Source: BPJU01 sp964425225 (GTDB lineage Bacteria > Planctomycetota > Planctomycetia > Pirellulales > Pirellulaceae). Taken from it: 64,000 nt of DNA. Both the position numbers and the translations under genes were made by a program. The stretch is from assembly GCA_964425225.1 (NCBI GenBank), contig CAYRMD010000020.1, positions 3,372 to 67,371 on the forward strand, in the 5' to 3' direction. Every line of letters starts with the position of its first letter. Positions within the stretch are counted from its first letter, which is position 1. This document shows, one piece after another, positions 1 to 8,514 of the stretch. The notes beneath the pieces were generated by a model. It ran no database searches, had not been told where the DNA came from, and worked only from the letters and a program-made list of their open reading frames with translations.

Positions 1-651
1 CAACGGCTTGTCAGCTACGGCTAGCAGTTGCTCGCGAGCCAGAACTTGCCGAGCCCCCAACTGTAGCAGCCATTCGTAATACTGGGGCTTTCCACTAACG
101 GCTACTACCTCAGAGCCAAGTTGCGCAAGGAGGCGGACCGCTAACGAGCCGACTCCACCCGTTGCGCCTGTCACCACAATCGGACCGGAGGTGGGCAGGA
201 TTCCTTCGTGCCTCAGAGCGTCGGCGGCAAGGGCTGCCGTCAAACCCGCTGTACCAAGAGTCATGGCCCAAAGCGCATCGCGCATGCCCGGTAATGCAAT
301 CGGCCAATTGGCCGGTACGCGTACATATTCGGCCCAACCTCCCCACTGACCTGCTCCCAATTCGTATCCCGTGACAATTACTTCTTGGCCTTCTTGCCAT
401 TGAGGCGAACTGCTTTCCAGCACACACCCGGCTGCATCGATCCCAGGAATGTGAGGAAATTTTTTTACGATTCCCGGATGGCCTTGTGCAGCCAGGGCAT
501 CTTTGTAATTGAGCGAGGAGAAACGCACAGCCACCAAGACCTCTCCTTGAGGTAATTGGTCCGTAGGTACTTCGGCAATCCGTCGTAACACATCACCCTC
601 AGCTTGTCGCTCGACGAAAAACGCTCGCATGTGAGGCGGCAATCCGCTCAT
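1..651 (-). CDS. acuI: AcuI/YhdH-type NADPH quinone oxidoreductase (acrylyl-CoA reductase family), 3' end outside window
   Basis: The reading frame is open from an ATG at 651 to the window edge (217 codons), so the C-terminal third is missing. It is a zinc-independent medium-chain dehydrogenase/reductase. The N-terminal catalytic fold contains SSLNYKDALA and FPHIPGID, followed by GYELGAGQWGGWAEY. The start of the Rossmann fold shows the nucleotide-binding GATGGVGSLAV and then VVAVSGKPQYYEWL. This order and spacing match the YhdH/AcuI family, whose members reduce acrylyl-CoA or related enones with NADPH in the cytoplasm. The actual substrate cannot be read from sequence. An alternative start is the ATG at 630, giving MRAFFVE. 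The next gene diverges from it across a 141-bp gap. Confidence 0.85.
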   Translation of the reverse strand, partial: MSGLPPHMRAFFVERQAEGDVLRRIAEVPTDQLPQGEVLVAVRFSSLNYKDALAAQGHPGIVKKFPHIPGIDAAGCVLESSSPQWQEGQEVIVTGYELGAGQWGGWAEYVRVPANWPIALPGMRDALWAMTLGTAGLTAALAADALRHEGILPTSGPIVVTGATGGVGSLAVRLLAQLGSEVVAVSGKPQYYEWLLQLGARQVLAREQLLAVADKPL

Positions 652-792
652 CGCAGATCTCCCGTGAGGATTCTTCTATGAAGCGCTGCGGGACGGGTCG
701 GCAACGCTTTCCCGTGCCTCGGGTAGCTCTCGTTGTCGGCTTGCCGGTACTATAATCGAACGCAAAAGGCATTTGCCAGGGGAGGAATCACG

Positions 793-2340
793 ATGACCGA
801 TTTACGAACGTGGGGGGATCACTGGAGGCGGCGGCAATTCTTGAAGTCAGCAGCAGCCCTTGGAGCCGGCAGCGTCTGGTTACCCGGTAGCATTCTTGGA
901 CAGTTAGCACCGTCTGGGGACAACCCCGTGGTGCGCGAAAACCAAAAACCGGGAAGCACCGACTGGCAATTGACGCGCGTGCGGTTGGAAAAGCCGGGCG
1001 GCTTGCGCAGCCAATGGATCGAAGGATATTGCAGCCGCCAAAGTGTAAAGGCGGGTGAAACACTGGAAATTTATGTCTCGACGGATCCGCCTCGACGTTT
1101 TCAGATCGAGATCTACCGCACCGGTTATTACGGAGGAACCGGGGCTCGCCACATAACCACCCTGGGTCCATTTCCGGGACGGACGCAACCGGTGCCGCCT
1201 GTTGGCCCGCGGCGCATTCGCGAGTGTCACTGGGAGCCTTGTGTTTCGCTGACAATTCCGTCGGATTGGTTGAGTGGCGTGTATCTGGGGCGCTTGACGA
1301 CGTTGCCAGACAATCCGCACGAGCCGTATTGGCAAAGTTATGTCATTTTCATTGTGAAAGATGATCGACCTGCCGAGATCCTCTTTCAATGCTCGGACAA
1401 TACCTGGCAATGTTACAACCAATGGCCCGATGGTTATTCAGTGTATACGGCTCCTGAGGGTACGCAGGGTCCCTGGGCCGACGTTAGTTTCGATCGACCG
1501 TACGCATCGTATCCGCAAATTTACGAGAATCCCCAATCGGTTGGTTCAGGAGAATGGTTGTGCTTTGAGTTTCCGTTCGCCTATTGGTTGGAAGCTCAAG
1601 GATATGACGTAACGTACTGTTCGAATAGCGACATGGTGACGCCCGAGCGAGGCCTGAAGTGTAAGGTGTTTTTGAGTGTGGGCCATGACGAGTACTGGGA
1701 CATCCGGCAATTCGAATCGGTAGTGGCATTGCGCGAGGCGGGAGTGAGTTTGATGTTTTTTTCGGGCAATGCTGTTTGTTGGGTAAGCCCGTATCGCGAA
1801 AGTTCTCGCGGGGTGCCCAATCGCATCATCTTTCGTGGCGGCCCGTACGGTGGCCAATATCGATGGGCTACTTTGCGAGAAGAGCGGCATGGACCGTTTC
1901 CGCACCGTGGCCCGGACGAAGGCTACTTGATCGGTGCTCGTAACGTCGAACCGGTAAACGGGGGCGGCGACTGGATCGTTCAGCAACCGGGACACTGGAT
2001 CTTCGAGGGAACCGGAATGCGCCGCGGGGACCGCATCCCAGGCTTGGTGGGTTGGGAGTTCCACGGCGATCCACCTGCAGACTTGACCGGGTTGCAGATC
2101 GTGGCTGGCGGGACCGCGTGGCATGGAGGGACGCAACCGCAAGAGTGGACGGCGACGATCTATCCTGGACCTAAGGGGAATTTTGTTTTCAACGCATCAA
2201 CTATTTTTTGGTGTCAGGGCTTGGCGAGTCCTCCGGGACACATGTTACCGTGGTCGCATTGGAGCCGCCCTCACGGGCCCGATGCTCGCGTACAGCGAAT
2301 TACCGCCAATGTGCTCAACCGAGCCCTTCAGAAAACGTAA
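793..2340 (+). CDS. Tat-exported protein with N,N-dimethylformamidase beta-subunit-like C-terminal domain
   Basis: This is a 515-aa protein. The ATG at 793 is preferred over an in-frame TTG at 733 because GGGGAGG lies just upstream and the new N-terminus is a twin-arginine signal: RRRQFLKSAAALGAG around residues 12-26. The body matches the family named after the large subunit of dimethylformamidase (PF20254-like). Visible landmarks are YRTGYYGGTGARH, VGHDEYWD, LMFFSGNAVCW and FNASTIFWCQGL near the C-terminus. Exported planctomycete and actinobacterial relatives are common and mostly uncharacterised, so real amidase activity is not implied. A periplasmic or surface location is inferred from the signal. 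The octaheme cytochrome gene follows after 60 bp in the same direction and may be co-transcribed. Confidence 0.8.
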   Translation: MTDLRTWGDHWRRRQFLKSAAALGAGSVWLPGSILGQLAPSGDNPVVRENQKPGSTDWQLTRVRLEKPGGLRSQWIEGYCSRQSVKAGETLEIYVSTDPPRRFQIEIYRTGYYGGTGARHITTLGPFPGRTQPVPPVGPRRIRECHWEPCVSLTIPSDWLSGVYLGRLTTLPDNPHEPYWQSYVIFIVKDDRPAEILFQCSDNTWQCYNQWPDGYSVYTAPEGTQGPWADVSFDRPYASYPQIYENPQSVGSGEWLCFEFPFAYWLEAQGYDVTYCSNSDMVTPERGLKCKVFLSVGHDEYWDIRQFESVVALREAGVSLMFFSGNAVCWVSPYRESSRGVPNRIIFRGGPYGGQYRWATLREERHGPFPHRGPDEGYLIGARNVEPVNGGGDWIVQQPGHWIFEGTGMRRGDRIPGLVGWEFHGDPPADLTGLQIVAGGTAWHGGTQPQEWTATIYPGPKGNFVFNASTIFWCQGLASPPGHMLPWSHWSRPHGPDARVQRITANVLNRALQKT

Positions 2341-2400
2341 CGGCGTAATCACCAATTCTCGGAAAAAATGCTTTACAAACGCTTGTCAAGAGGGTAAACA

Positions 2401-4965
2401 GTGAAGCAGGGTCTGCACGAAGAAGCGAAGTTTCCTCAGCCGGCAAATCGGGCTGGGGGTACGCCGCGGTCGGCTACGGTTCCGCCACAGCGCGTGGGCC
2501 GCTGGGTGCTGCGGGTAGCTGGCGCAGCGGTTCTGCTGTTAGGCGGAGCCGTGCTGGCCGACTGGTATATTGCTCTTCCGGCATCGCTTGTGCCGGGGTA
2601 CGTCGGCAGCCAGGCTTGTGCCCAATGCCATCGCTCGCAGTATGAGCAATGGCTCTCGTCGCATCACTTTTTGGCCATGCAGCCGGCCAACGATCGGACC
2701 GTGCTAGGAGATTTCAACAACGCGCAGCTGGAATACCATGGTATTCCGGCGCGCATGTTTCGGCGAGATGGAAAGTTCTGGATTGAAACGGAAGGCCCCG
2801 ACGGTCAGCTCCACGAGTATCAGATCAAGTACACGTTCGGCGTCGACCCGCTACAGCAATACCTGGTTGAATTTGACCCTCCACCTGCCGCCGACTCTAA
2901 CACAGTAGGCCGCTTGCAAGTGCTTCGTGAGTGCTGGGACTCTCAGCGTCATCGCTGGTTCTATCTTCCGCCACCGGACGTTGAAGAAAAGCTCGATCCA
3001 GGTGACGATCTGCACTGGACCGGAATCGGTCAACGGTGGAATACCATGTGTGCCGAGTGTCACTCGACCAATGTGCGAAAGAATTTCGACCCAGTCACTC
3101 AGCAGTATCGCACGACGTTCAGTGAAATCAGCGTAGGATGCGAAGCGTGTCACGGGCCGGGGAGCGTACACATTCACTTAGCCAAGTCGTACTCGCTTTT
3201 TTGGGATCGCAAACGCGGCTATGGCTTGGCCCGATTGAAAGGAGAGAGTCCTGATCCCCAGATCGAGGCATGCGCATTTTGCCATTCGCGCCGTCGGGTA
3301 CTCGATGAATCGATGTCGGTAGCTCGTTCGTTTTTCGATCGCTGTGCTTTTGAATTGCCGTCGCCGCAGTCGTACTTTCCCGACGGACAAGTGCTCGATG
3401 AAGTTTACGAAATAGGGAGCTTTTGGCAAAGCCGAATGTACCACCAGAAGATCCGTTGTAGCGACTGCCACGATCCGCACACGGCCAGGTTAAAACACTC
3501 GGGTAACGCCGTGTGTACCTCATGTCATCAACACCCGGCGGGCCGATATGATTCGCCCAGCCATCACCATCATGTGCCGGGTTCTCCGGGAGCCTTGTGT
3601 GTGGATTGTCACATGCCCGAAACGGTTTTCATGGAAATCGATCGGCGGCGCGATCACAGCTTACGCGTGCCCCGACCGGACCTTTCGGTGCGTTACGGCG
3701 TTCCCAATGCCTGCACGGGATGCCATTTGGAGCGAGCAAAATTAGATGCGGCTCATCGCTCAGATCTCGGTCAGTACCGCGATTGGGTGGTGGCTGCTCA
3801 ACGGGAGCCGCTCGTCCGTCAGGCGCTGGAGGAGGTCGATCGTTGGGCCGACCAAAAGGTGCGGGATTGGTACGGGGAATCCGCTGCACGCCGCGCGAAG
3901 CATTTTGTCGAAGAGCTTGCACCAGCTTGGCGACAAGACGCGGACGCAGTACCCAAAATCTTAGCATTGTGTAACAATCGGCAGTATCCTGCTATCATTC
4001 GTGCTACAGGGTGGGCCTGGCTGGCGTCGATGGGCGAGCCGCGGACGGCGGATGCTGCGCAACAGGCCTTGAACGATCCTCATCCTTTGATCCGCGCGGC
4101 TGCTGCGTCACTTTGGGAGGCAATGCTTCCCAATCCCGAAGATGTTCGCCTAGCAGCCCCACAGCAGCTACCGGCCATGGCCGAACAACTCGCGCGCCGG
4201 TTCTTGGCGCTGTGGCCTTTACTGGATGATCCATCGAAAATGGTGCGTACCCAGGCAGCCTCGATCCTAGCGCGCATACCCCCGGAGCTGCTGGTGTTCG
4301 TGACCGATGGAATTCAACGCCGTCGTCTTCAGGAAGCTGTTGACGAGTGGCTGCAAACACTTCAGGTACATAACGACCGCGCCGGAACGCACGTGGCACG
4401 GGGCGTTTATTATGAAGCTCAGGGTGATGATCAAAAAGCTGAAGAGGCATATCGATTGGCAATGGCGGTCGAGCCAGCAACGGTGGGTCCTCGGAGTAAT
4501 CTCGCCGCGCTCCTGGAGCGCCGTGTACGTTCGACCCGCGCAGCCGAGCAGCGTGCCTTGATCACAGGCGATCATGCTACCGCCGCGACTTTAGCCAAAA
4601 TTGTTGCCGACTTGCAAACCGCTATCGCACACCTAAGAAGTGAAGAATTGCGGCTGTTGGCGCGCGATGCGCGCTTGGCACCCGAGAACCCCGATGTACT
4701 GTATCGCTATGGATTAGCCTTGTATCTTGCCGGGCGTTCACAAGAAGCTGCAGAAGTCCTCGAACGAGGCCTGCTATTGGAACGCTACCCGACCCGTTTC
4801 CGATTAGCTCTTGCGCTCTTGTATGAGAAACTGGAACATTGGGATCAAGCGTTGGAGCAGACGGAGAAGCTCCTTCAAGCCGATCCCGACAATCCCGAGT
4901 ACCAACAGCTTAAAGAGCGGTTGATCCAATTTCAGAACCACCGTTCTCAGCCCTCCAGCCAGTAG
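2401..4965 (+). CDS. Octaheme c-type cytochrome fused to HEAT-like and TPR repeats
   Basis: This is an 854-aa membrane-anchored protein starting at GTG 2401, with AGAGGG about 6 bases upstream. Residues about 36-58 form one hydrophobic segment, so the rest should lie outside the inner membrane. Eight CxxCH haem sites are visible in order: CAQCH, CAECH, CEACH, CAFCH, CSDCH, CTSCH, CVDCH and CTGCH, all within the first about 450 residues. They resemble cytochrome c554/NrfA-like multihaem domains. A helical stretch around residues 500-640 looks HEAT-like (NDPHPLIRAAAASLWEA, DPSKMVRTQAASILARIP). The C-terminal about 200 residues carry TPRs (ARGVYYEAQGDDQKAEEAYRLAM, YRYGLALYLAGRSQEAAEVL). The family is probably a redox protein that docks partners through its repeats. 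The substrate is unknown. Confidence 0.85.
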   Translation: MKQGLHEEAKFPQPANRAGGTPRSATVPPQRVGRWVLRVAGAAVLLLGGAVLADWYIALPASLVPGYVGSQACAQCHRSQYEQWLSSHHFLAMQPANDRTVLGDFNNAQLEYHGIPARMFRRDGKFWIETEGPDGQLHEYQIKYTFGVDPLQQYLVEFDPPPAADSNTVGRLQVLRECWDSQRHRWFYLPPPDVEEKLDPGDDLHWTGIGQRWNTMCAECHSTNVRKNFDPVTQQYRTTFSEISVGCEACHGPGSVHIHLAKSYSLFWDRKRGYGLARLKGESPDPQIEACAFCHSRRRVLDESMSVARSFFDRCAFELPSPQSYFPDGQVLDEVYEIGSFWQSRMYHQKIRCSDCHDPHTARLKHSGNAVCTSCHQHPAGRYDSPSHHHHVPGSPGALCVDCHMPETVFMEIDRRRDHSLRVPRPDLSVRYGVPNACTGCHLERAKLDAAHRSDLGQYRDWVVAAQREPLVRQALEEVDRWADQKVRDWYGESAARRAKHFVEELAPAWRQDADAVPKILALCNNRQYPAIIRATGWAWLASMGEPRTADAAQQALNDPHPLIRAAAASLWEAMLPNPEDVRLAAPQQLPAMAEQLARRFLALWPLLDDPSKMVRTQAASILARIPPELLVFVTDGIQRRRLQEAVDEWLQTLQVHNDRAGTHVARGVYYEAQGDDQKAEEAYRLAMAVEPATVGPRSNLAALLERRVRSTRAAEQRALITGDHATAATLAKIVADLQTAIAHLRSEELRLLARDARLAPENPDVLYRYGLALYLAGRSQEAAEVLERGLLLERYPTRFRLALALLYEKLEHWDQALEQTEKLLQADPDNPEYQQLKERLIQFQNHRSQPSSQ

Positions 4966-5801
4966 CTGCCGTCGATCAGCATCAGCCAGTCGGGTTAACC
5001 CCATATGGCCCCGCCGAAGCGGGTCCCGAAGGCTATGGCAAGCAAACGGACCGCATGAATGCGGTCGCTACAAACGCGGCCACCGGACAACCTACCAGAG
5101 CCGCGAGGGTAAGGGAGCGGCTCTCCAACAGAGCCACCACCGTAAGGAAGCGGCAGAATCATTGAAGAAATCTCCCCATAAGTCAGCGTTGTTGCACGGG
5201 AACCACGTCAAAAGTCGGCAGATGTCAAGCACAGACTCGGGAATTCATTGGCTACGCTCAGCGTTTTTCTCGGAGCCGGTATTGGGTACGCTAGGGTTTT
5301 GCATCACAGAGACACGGAGGGCACGAAGCAACGAAAAACACCACATCGAACGTATCACCATCATGTGACGCCATCGAGCAAACATTTCGCTGGACAGTCG
5401 GTTGATCCGAGCTTCGTTAAATCCCCGTGCGCCTTGCATTGCAGGCAATAAGGCCGCTTGCTTACGGTCGCGGCTCGGTTCGTCACTTGACGCAGCGCCT
5501 TTGGAAAGAAGCGCTACCATCCGCTCAGCTTGTGCCGGGCCGAAAAAGGCACAGCTATGCCAGGCCCGGCAACGGACCAAGAATTTCATCTACCATCAAG
5601 ACAGATATCCCGTTTCGCTCCCTGCTGCAGAAAACAAGCCAACATCCGCCATGGCCAGCCTCGTACTCCAGAACTCTACCTCCGACCACGATCCACACAC
5701 CTTCGCCCTCGAGAAACTTTTACGCTATTGCTCGACAGGTTTCGAACCCGTAAAAAGAGAAAGTTATGTAAGCGTGAGCAACGTATTGATTTGAGGCTTC
5801 C
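4966..5801. other. 836-bp intergenic stretch with a run of hairpins and repeat copies
   Basis: No credible gene is seen. The first 200 bases hold three successive hairpins: CCCGC/GCGGG with a CGAA loop at 5010-5023, GACCGCA/TGCGGTC with a TGAA loop at 5049-5066, and the palindromic repeat at 5097-5124. None has a downstream T-run, so they are not obvious intrinsic terminators. A segment at 5306-5332 reads like a simple ACAGAGACACGGAGGGC repeat. Another palindromic-repeat copy lies at 5452-5477. Open frames here have no ribosome-binding site and no recognisable protein. Confidence 0.6.
5097..5124 (+). repeat. Palindromic intergenic repeat (type A), with degenerate copy to 5154
   Basis: An 8-bp stem AGAGCCGC/GCGGCTCT flanks a 12-base loop. 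The core (CCGCGAGGGTAAGGGAGCGG) is the reverse complement of the GCTCCCTNACGGTCGCGGCT copies elsewhere in the window. A worn second copy follows at 5130-5154. Another lies at 5452-5477 in the other orientation. Confidence 0.7.
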
Positions 5802-6608
5802 ATGTTTCCGATTCGCGATAACATCCCTTCCGAAACCTTCCCGTATGTTAACTACACGATTATCGTGGCGTGCGTGTTAGTATTTTTGGGGCAGTTGGCC
5901 GACGATCCGCAAAACGGTATGCTCGTCGAGCGCTACGGAATGGTGCCCGTTCGGATCACACAGCCAAGAGCTTCTATCGTGATAGAAGAGTCCTACTGGG
6001 TTGGTCCCTTACTGGCAAAACGCTATCGTCAAATCGCCGAGCCGGCTGTGCCGGCTGTGCTGACGCTGCTGACGTGCATCTTCTTGCATGGAGGTTGGAT
6101 GCACTTAATCGGCAACATGTGGTTTCTGTATATCTTTGGGGACAACGTTGAAGATCGGCTGGGCCATGTGCGATATTTGGCTTTTTATTGTGCGTGCGGG
6201 ATGGTTGCCAGCCTGGCACATGTGGCAATGTATCCTGGTTCAAGCGTCCCTACGATCGGAGCCAGTGGCGCAATAGCCGGGGTAATGGGCGCTTACTACC
6301 TGCTGTATCCGCGTGCACAAGTTTTAACGCTGGTGCCCATTATTATGTACGTGACGCTGGTGATCTTGCCTGCGCCCTTGTTCTTGGGCCTGTGGTTTCT
6401 CTTTCAATTGCTTCAAGGAACTACGACGTCGATTTCCGGGGTTGAGGCTGGCGGTGTTGCCTGGTGGGCGCATATCGGGGGTTTTGTTGCAGGAGTGTTC
6501 GGGGGACTGATTGTTCGCGTAACCGGCTGGGGGCGCCGGAAAGTCATACGTTATTATCCAGGAACAGAAAGATTTGCCGTGCGCCGTTACAATCGCTGGA
6601 GATTCTAG
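5802..6608 (+). CDS. Rhomboid-family intramembrane serine protease
   Basis: This 268-aa polytopic membrane protein starts at ATG 5802 with GAGG 5 bases upstream. It has the rhomboid hallmarks in order: an opening transmembrane helix (NYTIIVACVLVFLGQ), the conserved HGGWMHLIGNMWFLYIFG segment near residues 98-115, the nucleophile motif GASGAIAG (Ser near residue 155) and the catalytic His in WWAHIGGFVAG near residue 225. Six hydrophobic segments fit the basic prokaryotic form. Rhomboids cleave membrane proteins within or near their transmembrane helices, and the substrate cannot be predicted here. A 55-residue insertion between the first two helices fits the planctomycete subgroup. The FluC gene follows after 54 bp. 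Confidence 0.92.
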   Translation: MFPIRDNIPSETFPYVNYTIIVACVLVFLGQLADDPQNGMLVERYGMVPVRITQPRASIVIEESYWVGPLLAKRYRQIAEPAVPAVLTLLTCIFLHGGWMHLIGNMWFLYIFGDNVEDRLGHVRYLAFYCACGMVASLAHVAMYPGSSVPTIGASGAIAGVMGAYYLLYPRAQVLTLVPIIMYVTLVILPAPLFLGLWFLFQLLQGTTTSISGVEAGGVAWWAHIGGFVAGVFGGLIVRVTGWGRRKVIRYYPGTERFAVRRYNRWRF

Positions 6609-6662
6609 ATCGAAGCGCGTGTTTCGATTCGAAACAGTGACTGCTAGCAAGAAGGCTCGATA

Positions 6663-7040
6663 ATGGCATATAAGCTGTTTTGGTTGGCTCTGGCCGGATG
6701 CTTCGGTACCTTGGCACGCTATAGCCTGGCTGGTTGGGTGTACCAATTCACGGGTGCCGCTTTCCCGTGGGGAACTGCTGCCGTTAATATCAGCGGGTGC
6801 CTTTTGGCAGGAATTCTTTGGGGGCTGTTCGAGCAGCGTTGGGCAGTCTCGGGCGAAATACGGGCGGCCATTCTGGTCGGTTTTATGGGGGCCTTCACAA
6901 CATTCTCGACCATGGTCTTAGAAACCATGGAATTGGTAAGGGTCGGTCAGTGGTTTGCTGCTATTGCCAATCTTTCGCTGCAAAACGCAGTCGGTTTGTT
7001 CGCTTTTTGGTTGGCGGTGTCGTTGGCCCGCAGTTGGTAG
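6663..7040 (+). CDS. crcB: Fluoride channel FluC/CrcB
   Basis: This 125-aa protein has four hydrophobic helices, the usual size of a FluC subunit that forms dual-topology dimers and exports fluoride across the inner membrane. Diagnostic segments are GCFGTLARYSLAG, GTAAVNISGCLLAG (the Asn of the pore-lining helix) and GFMGAFTTFSTMVLE, the conserved TFSTF-type break that holds the phenylalanine box and the central sodium site. AGAAGG precedes the ATG by 7 bases. A DUF190 gene follows after 29 bases, a frequent partnership. The 54-base leader does not show the conserved fluoride riboswitch core, so control by that element looks unlikely here. Confidence 0.93.
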   Translation: MAYKLFWLALAGCFGTLARYSLAGWVYQFTGAAFPWGTAAVNISGCLLAGILWGLFEQRWAVSGEIRAAILVGFMGAFTTFSTMVLETMELVRVGQWFAAIANLSLQNAVGLFAFWLAVSLARSW

Positions 7041-7069
7041 AAAGGATCGCCCGCGGAAAGGACAGTTCC

Positions 7070-7411
7070 ATGAAACTACCGTACGAGGCGGTGCTGTTGC
7101 GAATCTTCATCGGTGAGAGCGATAAACTTCACGGGCGACCCTTGCACGAGGTGATCGTCGAGGCGGCGCGGAGTCAAGGCTTGGCCGGCGTCACGGTTCT
7201 ACGCGGTATTCTGGGATTCGGTGCCAATAGCCGTATCCACACGGCTAAGGTATTGCGGCTTTCGGAAGACCTGCCGATCGTAATCGAGATTGTCGACGCC
7301 GAAGACAAAATCGAATCGTTCGTTTCGCAACTGGATCAATGGATTGGTGAAGGGTTGGTCACGATCGAAAAAGTCCGAGTAATTGCCTACCGGCATAGCA
7401 CGCCGCGATAA
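7070..7411 (+). CDS. DUF190 family protein (FluC partner)
   Basis: This is a 113-aa cytoplasmic protein. The ATG at 7070 has GGAAAGGAC upstream; a longer open frame exists but runs into crcB. It matches the DUF190 family: LRIFIGESDKLHGRPLHEVIVEAA, then GLAGVTVLRGILGFG and a short acidic strand-rich C-terminus (LPIVIEIVDAEDKIESF). The fold is ferredoxin- or PII-like. In many bacteria DUF190 genes sit beside or are fused to crcB, which suggests a regulatory or accessory role in fluoride export, but no biochemical role is established to my knowledge. It probably shares one transcript with crcB. Confidence 0.85.
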   Translation: MKLPYEAVLLRIFIGESDKLHGRPLHEVIVEAARSQGLAGVTVLRGILGFGANSRIHTAKVLRLSEDLPIVIEIVDAEDKIESFVSQLDQWIGEGLVTIEKVRVIAYRHSTPR

Positions 7412-7889
7412 GGCTCGGTGATCCGCCGATCGCTACCGCTTTGTAGAATCCACTCACACTGCCCTCCCCACTTCAAAACGTTCGCCTCAACCAATGGAAC
7501 CGAAGCTTTTGTGCGTTTTCGGAGGCTGCCGTGTGTGCATCTTGATTGTAGGTGCAATGTTTTCGTAGTACGCCGAGCCCAGTGGCAGGACCGCCATTTT
7601 CCGCCAACTGGATCCGACCAATTAGCGCGGTGGGTGTATCCTGCTTGGCTTTGGCGTCCCATGGAGCCGAATCTTAACCGAGCCATAAGCGTCAGGGAGG
7701 CACATTTCGGCGAGAAGAACTTGCTCCGATACACATTGGTCGAGTGTAGCCTGACTCTCAACCAAGCAAACGACGTTTTTTCGAAGCCGTCCTTTTCCGT
7801 GCAGAACAGCGCTAAGGACTCAATCGTGAATCGATGCGTCTACCCGTTTCCCAATACTCACACGAGATGAACGTGCTCAAGATCACGAG
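7412..7889. other. Intergenic stretch, no gene recognised
   Basis: This lies between DUF190 and tRNA-Pro. The one long frame (about 7418-7870) has no ribosome-binding site, no domain and odd composition, and is not called. A copy of the TTGATTGTAGGTG repeat lies at 7539-7554. Confidence 0.5.
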
Positions 7890-7965
7890 TCGGGGCGGGC
7901 GGATTTGAACCGCCGACCTCTTGCACCCCAAGCAAGCGCGCTAATCCAGGCTGCGCTACGCCCCG
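7890..7965 (-). tRNA. tRNA-Pro (anticodon GGG)
   Basis: Read on the minus strand from 7965, the acceptor strand CGGGGCG pairs with CGCCCCG at the 3' end and leaves A73. The anticodon arm is CTTGC-TTGGGGT-GCAAG, which gives anticodon GGG. The T arm is GGCGG-TTCAAAT-CCGCC. C1-G72 with A73 agrees with bacterial tRNA-Pro. The CCA end is not encoded. It stands alone, with about 480-550 bp of non-coding DNA on each side. Confidence 0.95.
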
Positions 7966-8514
7966 CACCAACACCTCCGTTATGTTACTCCACCAGAGCA
8001 TGGATAAGCAACCGGACTATCGCGGTGCTGGTCGGGCTGCGTTTTTGCACAGCACCTGCCCTCGTGTTCTGCCTTTGAGAAAGCAAATGCTATAGCGCAA
8101 AGGCGCCTAGGGACTGTGGCAGGCAAGAGAAATTAAAGAGCTCGTTTCAACGCCTGCGCTGAATTATCGTAGCGGCGTAGCGTTTCCATGGGGCGGTTTT
8201 TCCGTGACTGCTTGCCTTTTCCGGATACGCGACCGCCGCTCCCTCAAAACGAAATTCGTACCGCCACATTTCGGGAGTTGAACCCGTTGGCCGACAAGCC
8301 AAGCGTGCGAACGTCTCGATTGTAGGTGAAACGTAGCTGTGACACAGGTATGTCCCAGCTTCACTGGACACACGGTCCAAGGCCGTTGGCAGCGGAAGCT
8401 CGACGTGGTTATCCTGCTAGGAGTTGTCACGGGTTGCTATTCGAGCAAAAACATGGATAACCTGACGAGTATCGTACCGGTTGGTGGCGCGTCGCAGTAA
8501 GGGCAAAAGCGAGG
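7966..8514. other. Intergenic stretch upstream of pyrF, with two repeat remnants
   Basis: No gene is recognised. It includes a fragment of the AAAGGCGC repeat (8093-8109) and a copy of the TCTCGATTGTAGGTG repeat (8314-8328). Promoters for pyrF (rightward) and the tRNA (leftward) must lie here, but no confident -35/-10 pair was identified. Confidence 0.5.

Noticed and set aside
5010..5066. Hairpins after the octaheme cytochrome gene as an intrinsic terminator
   Set aside because: Neither stem is followed by a run of T, and stems are short; kept only as structured intergenic DNA.
5402..5880. Several plus-strand frames upstream of the rhomboid gene
   Set aside because: They overlap each other and the rhomboid start, without signals or similarity.
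6609..6662. Possible fluoride riboswitch before crcB
   Set aside because: The gap is short and lacks the conserved core of the fluoride aptamer.
7418..7870. Plus-strand frame of 150 residues before tRNA-Pro
   Set aside because: No ribosome-binding site, no recognisable domain, overlaps a dispersed repeat.
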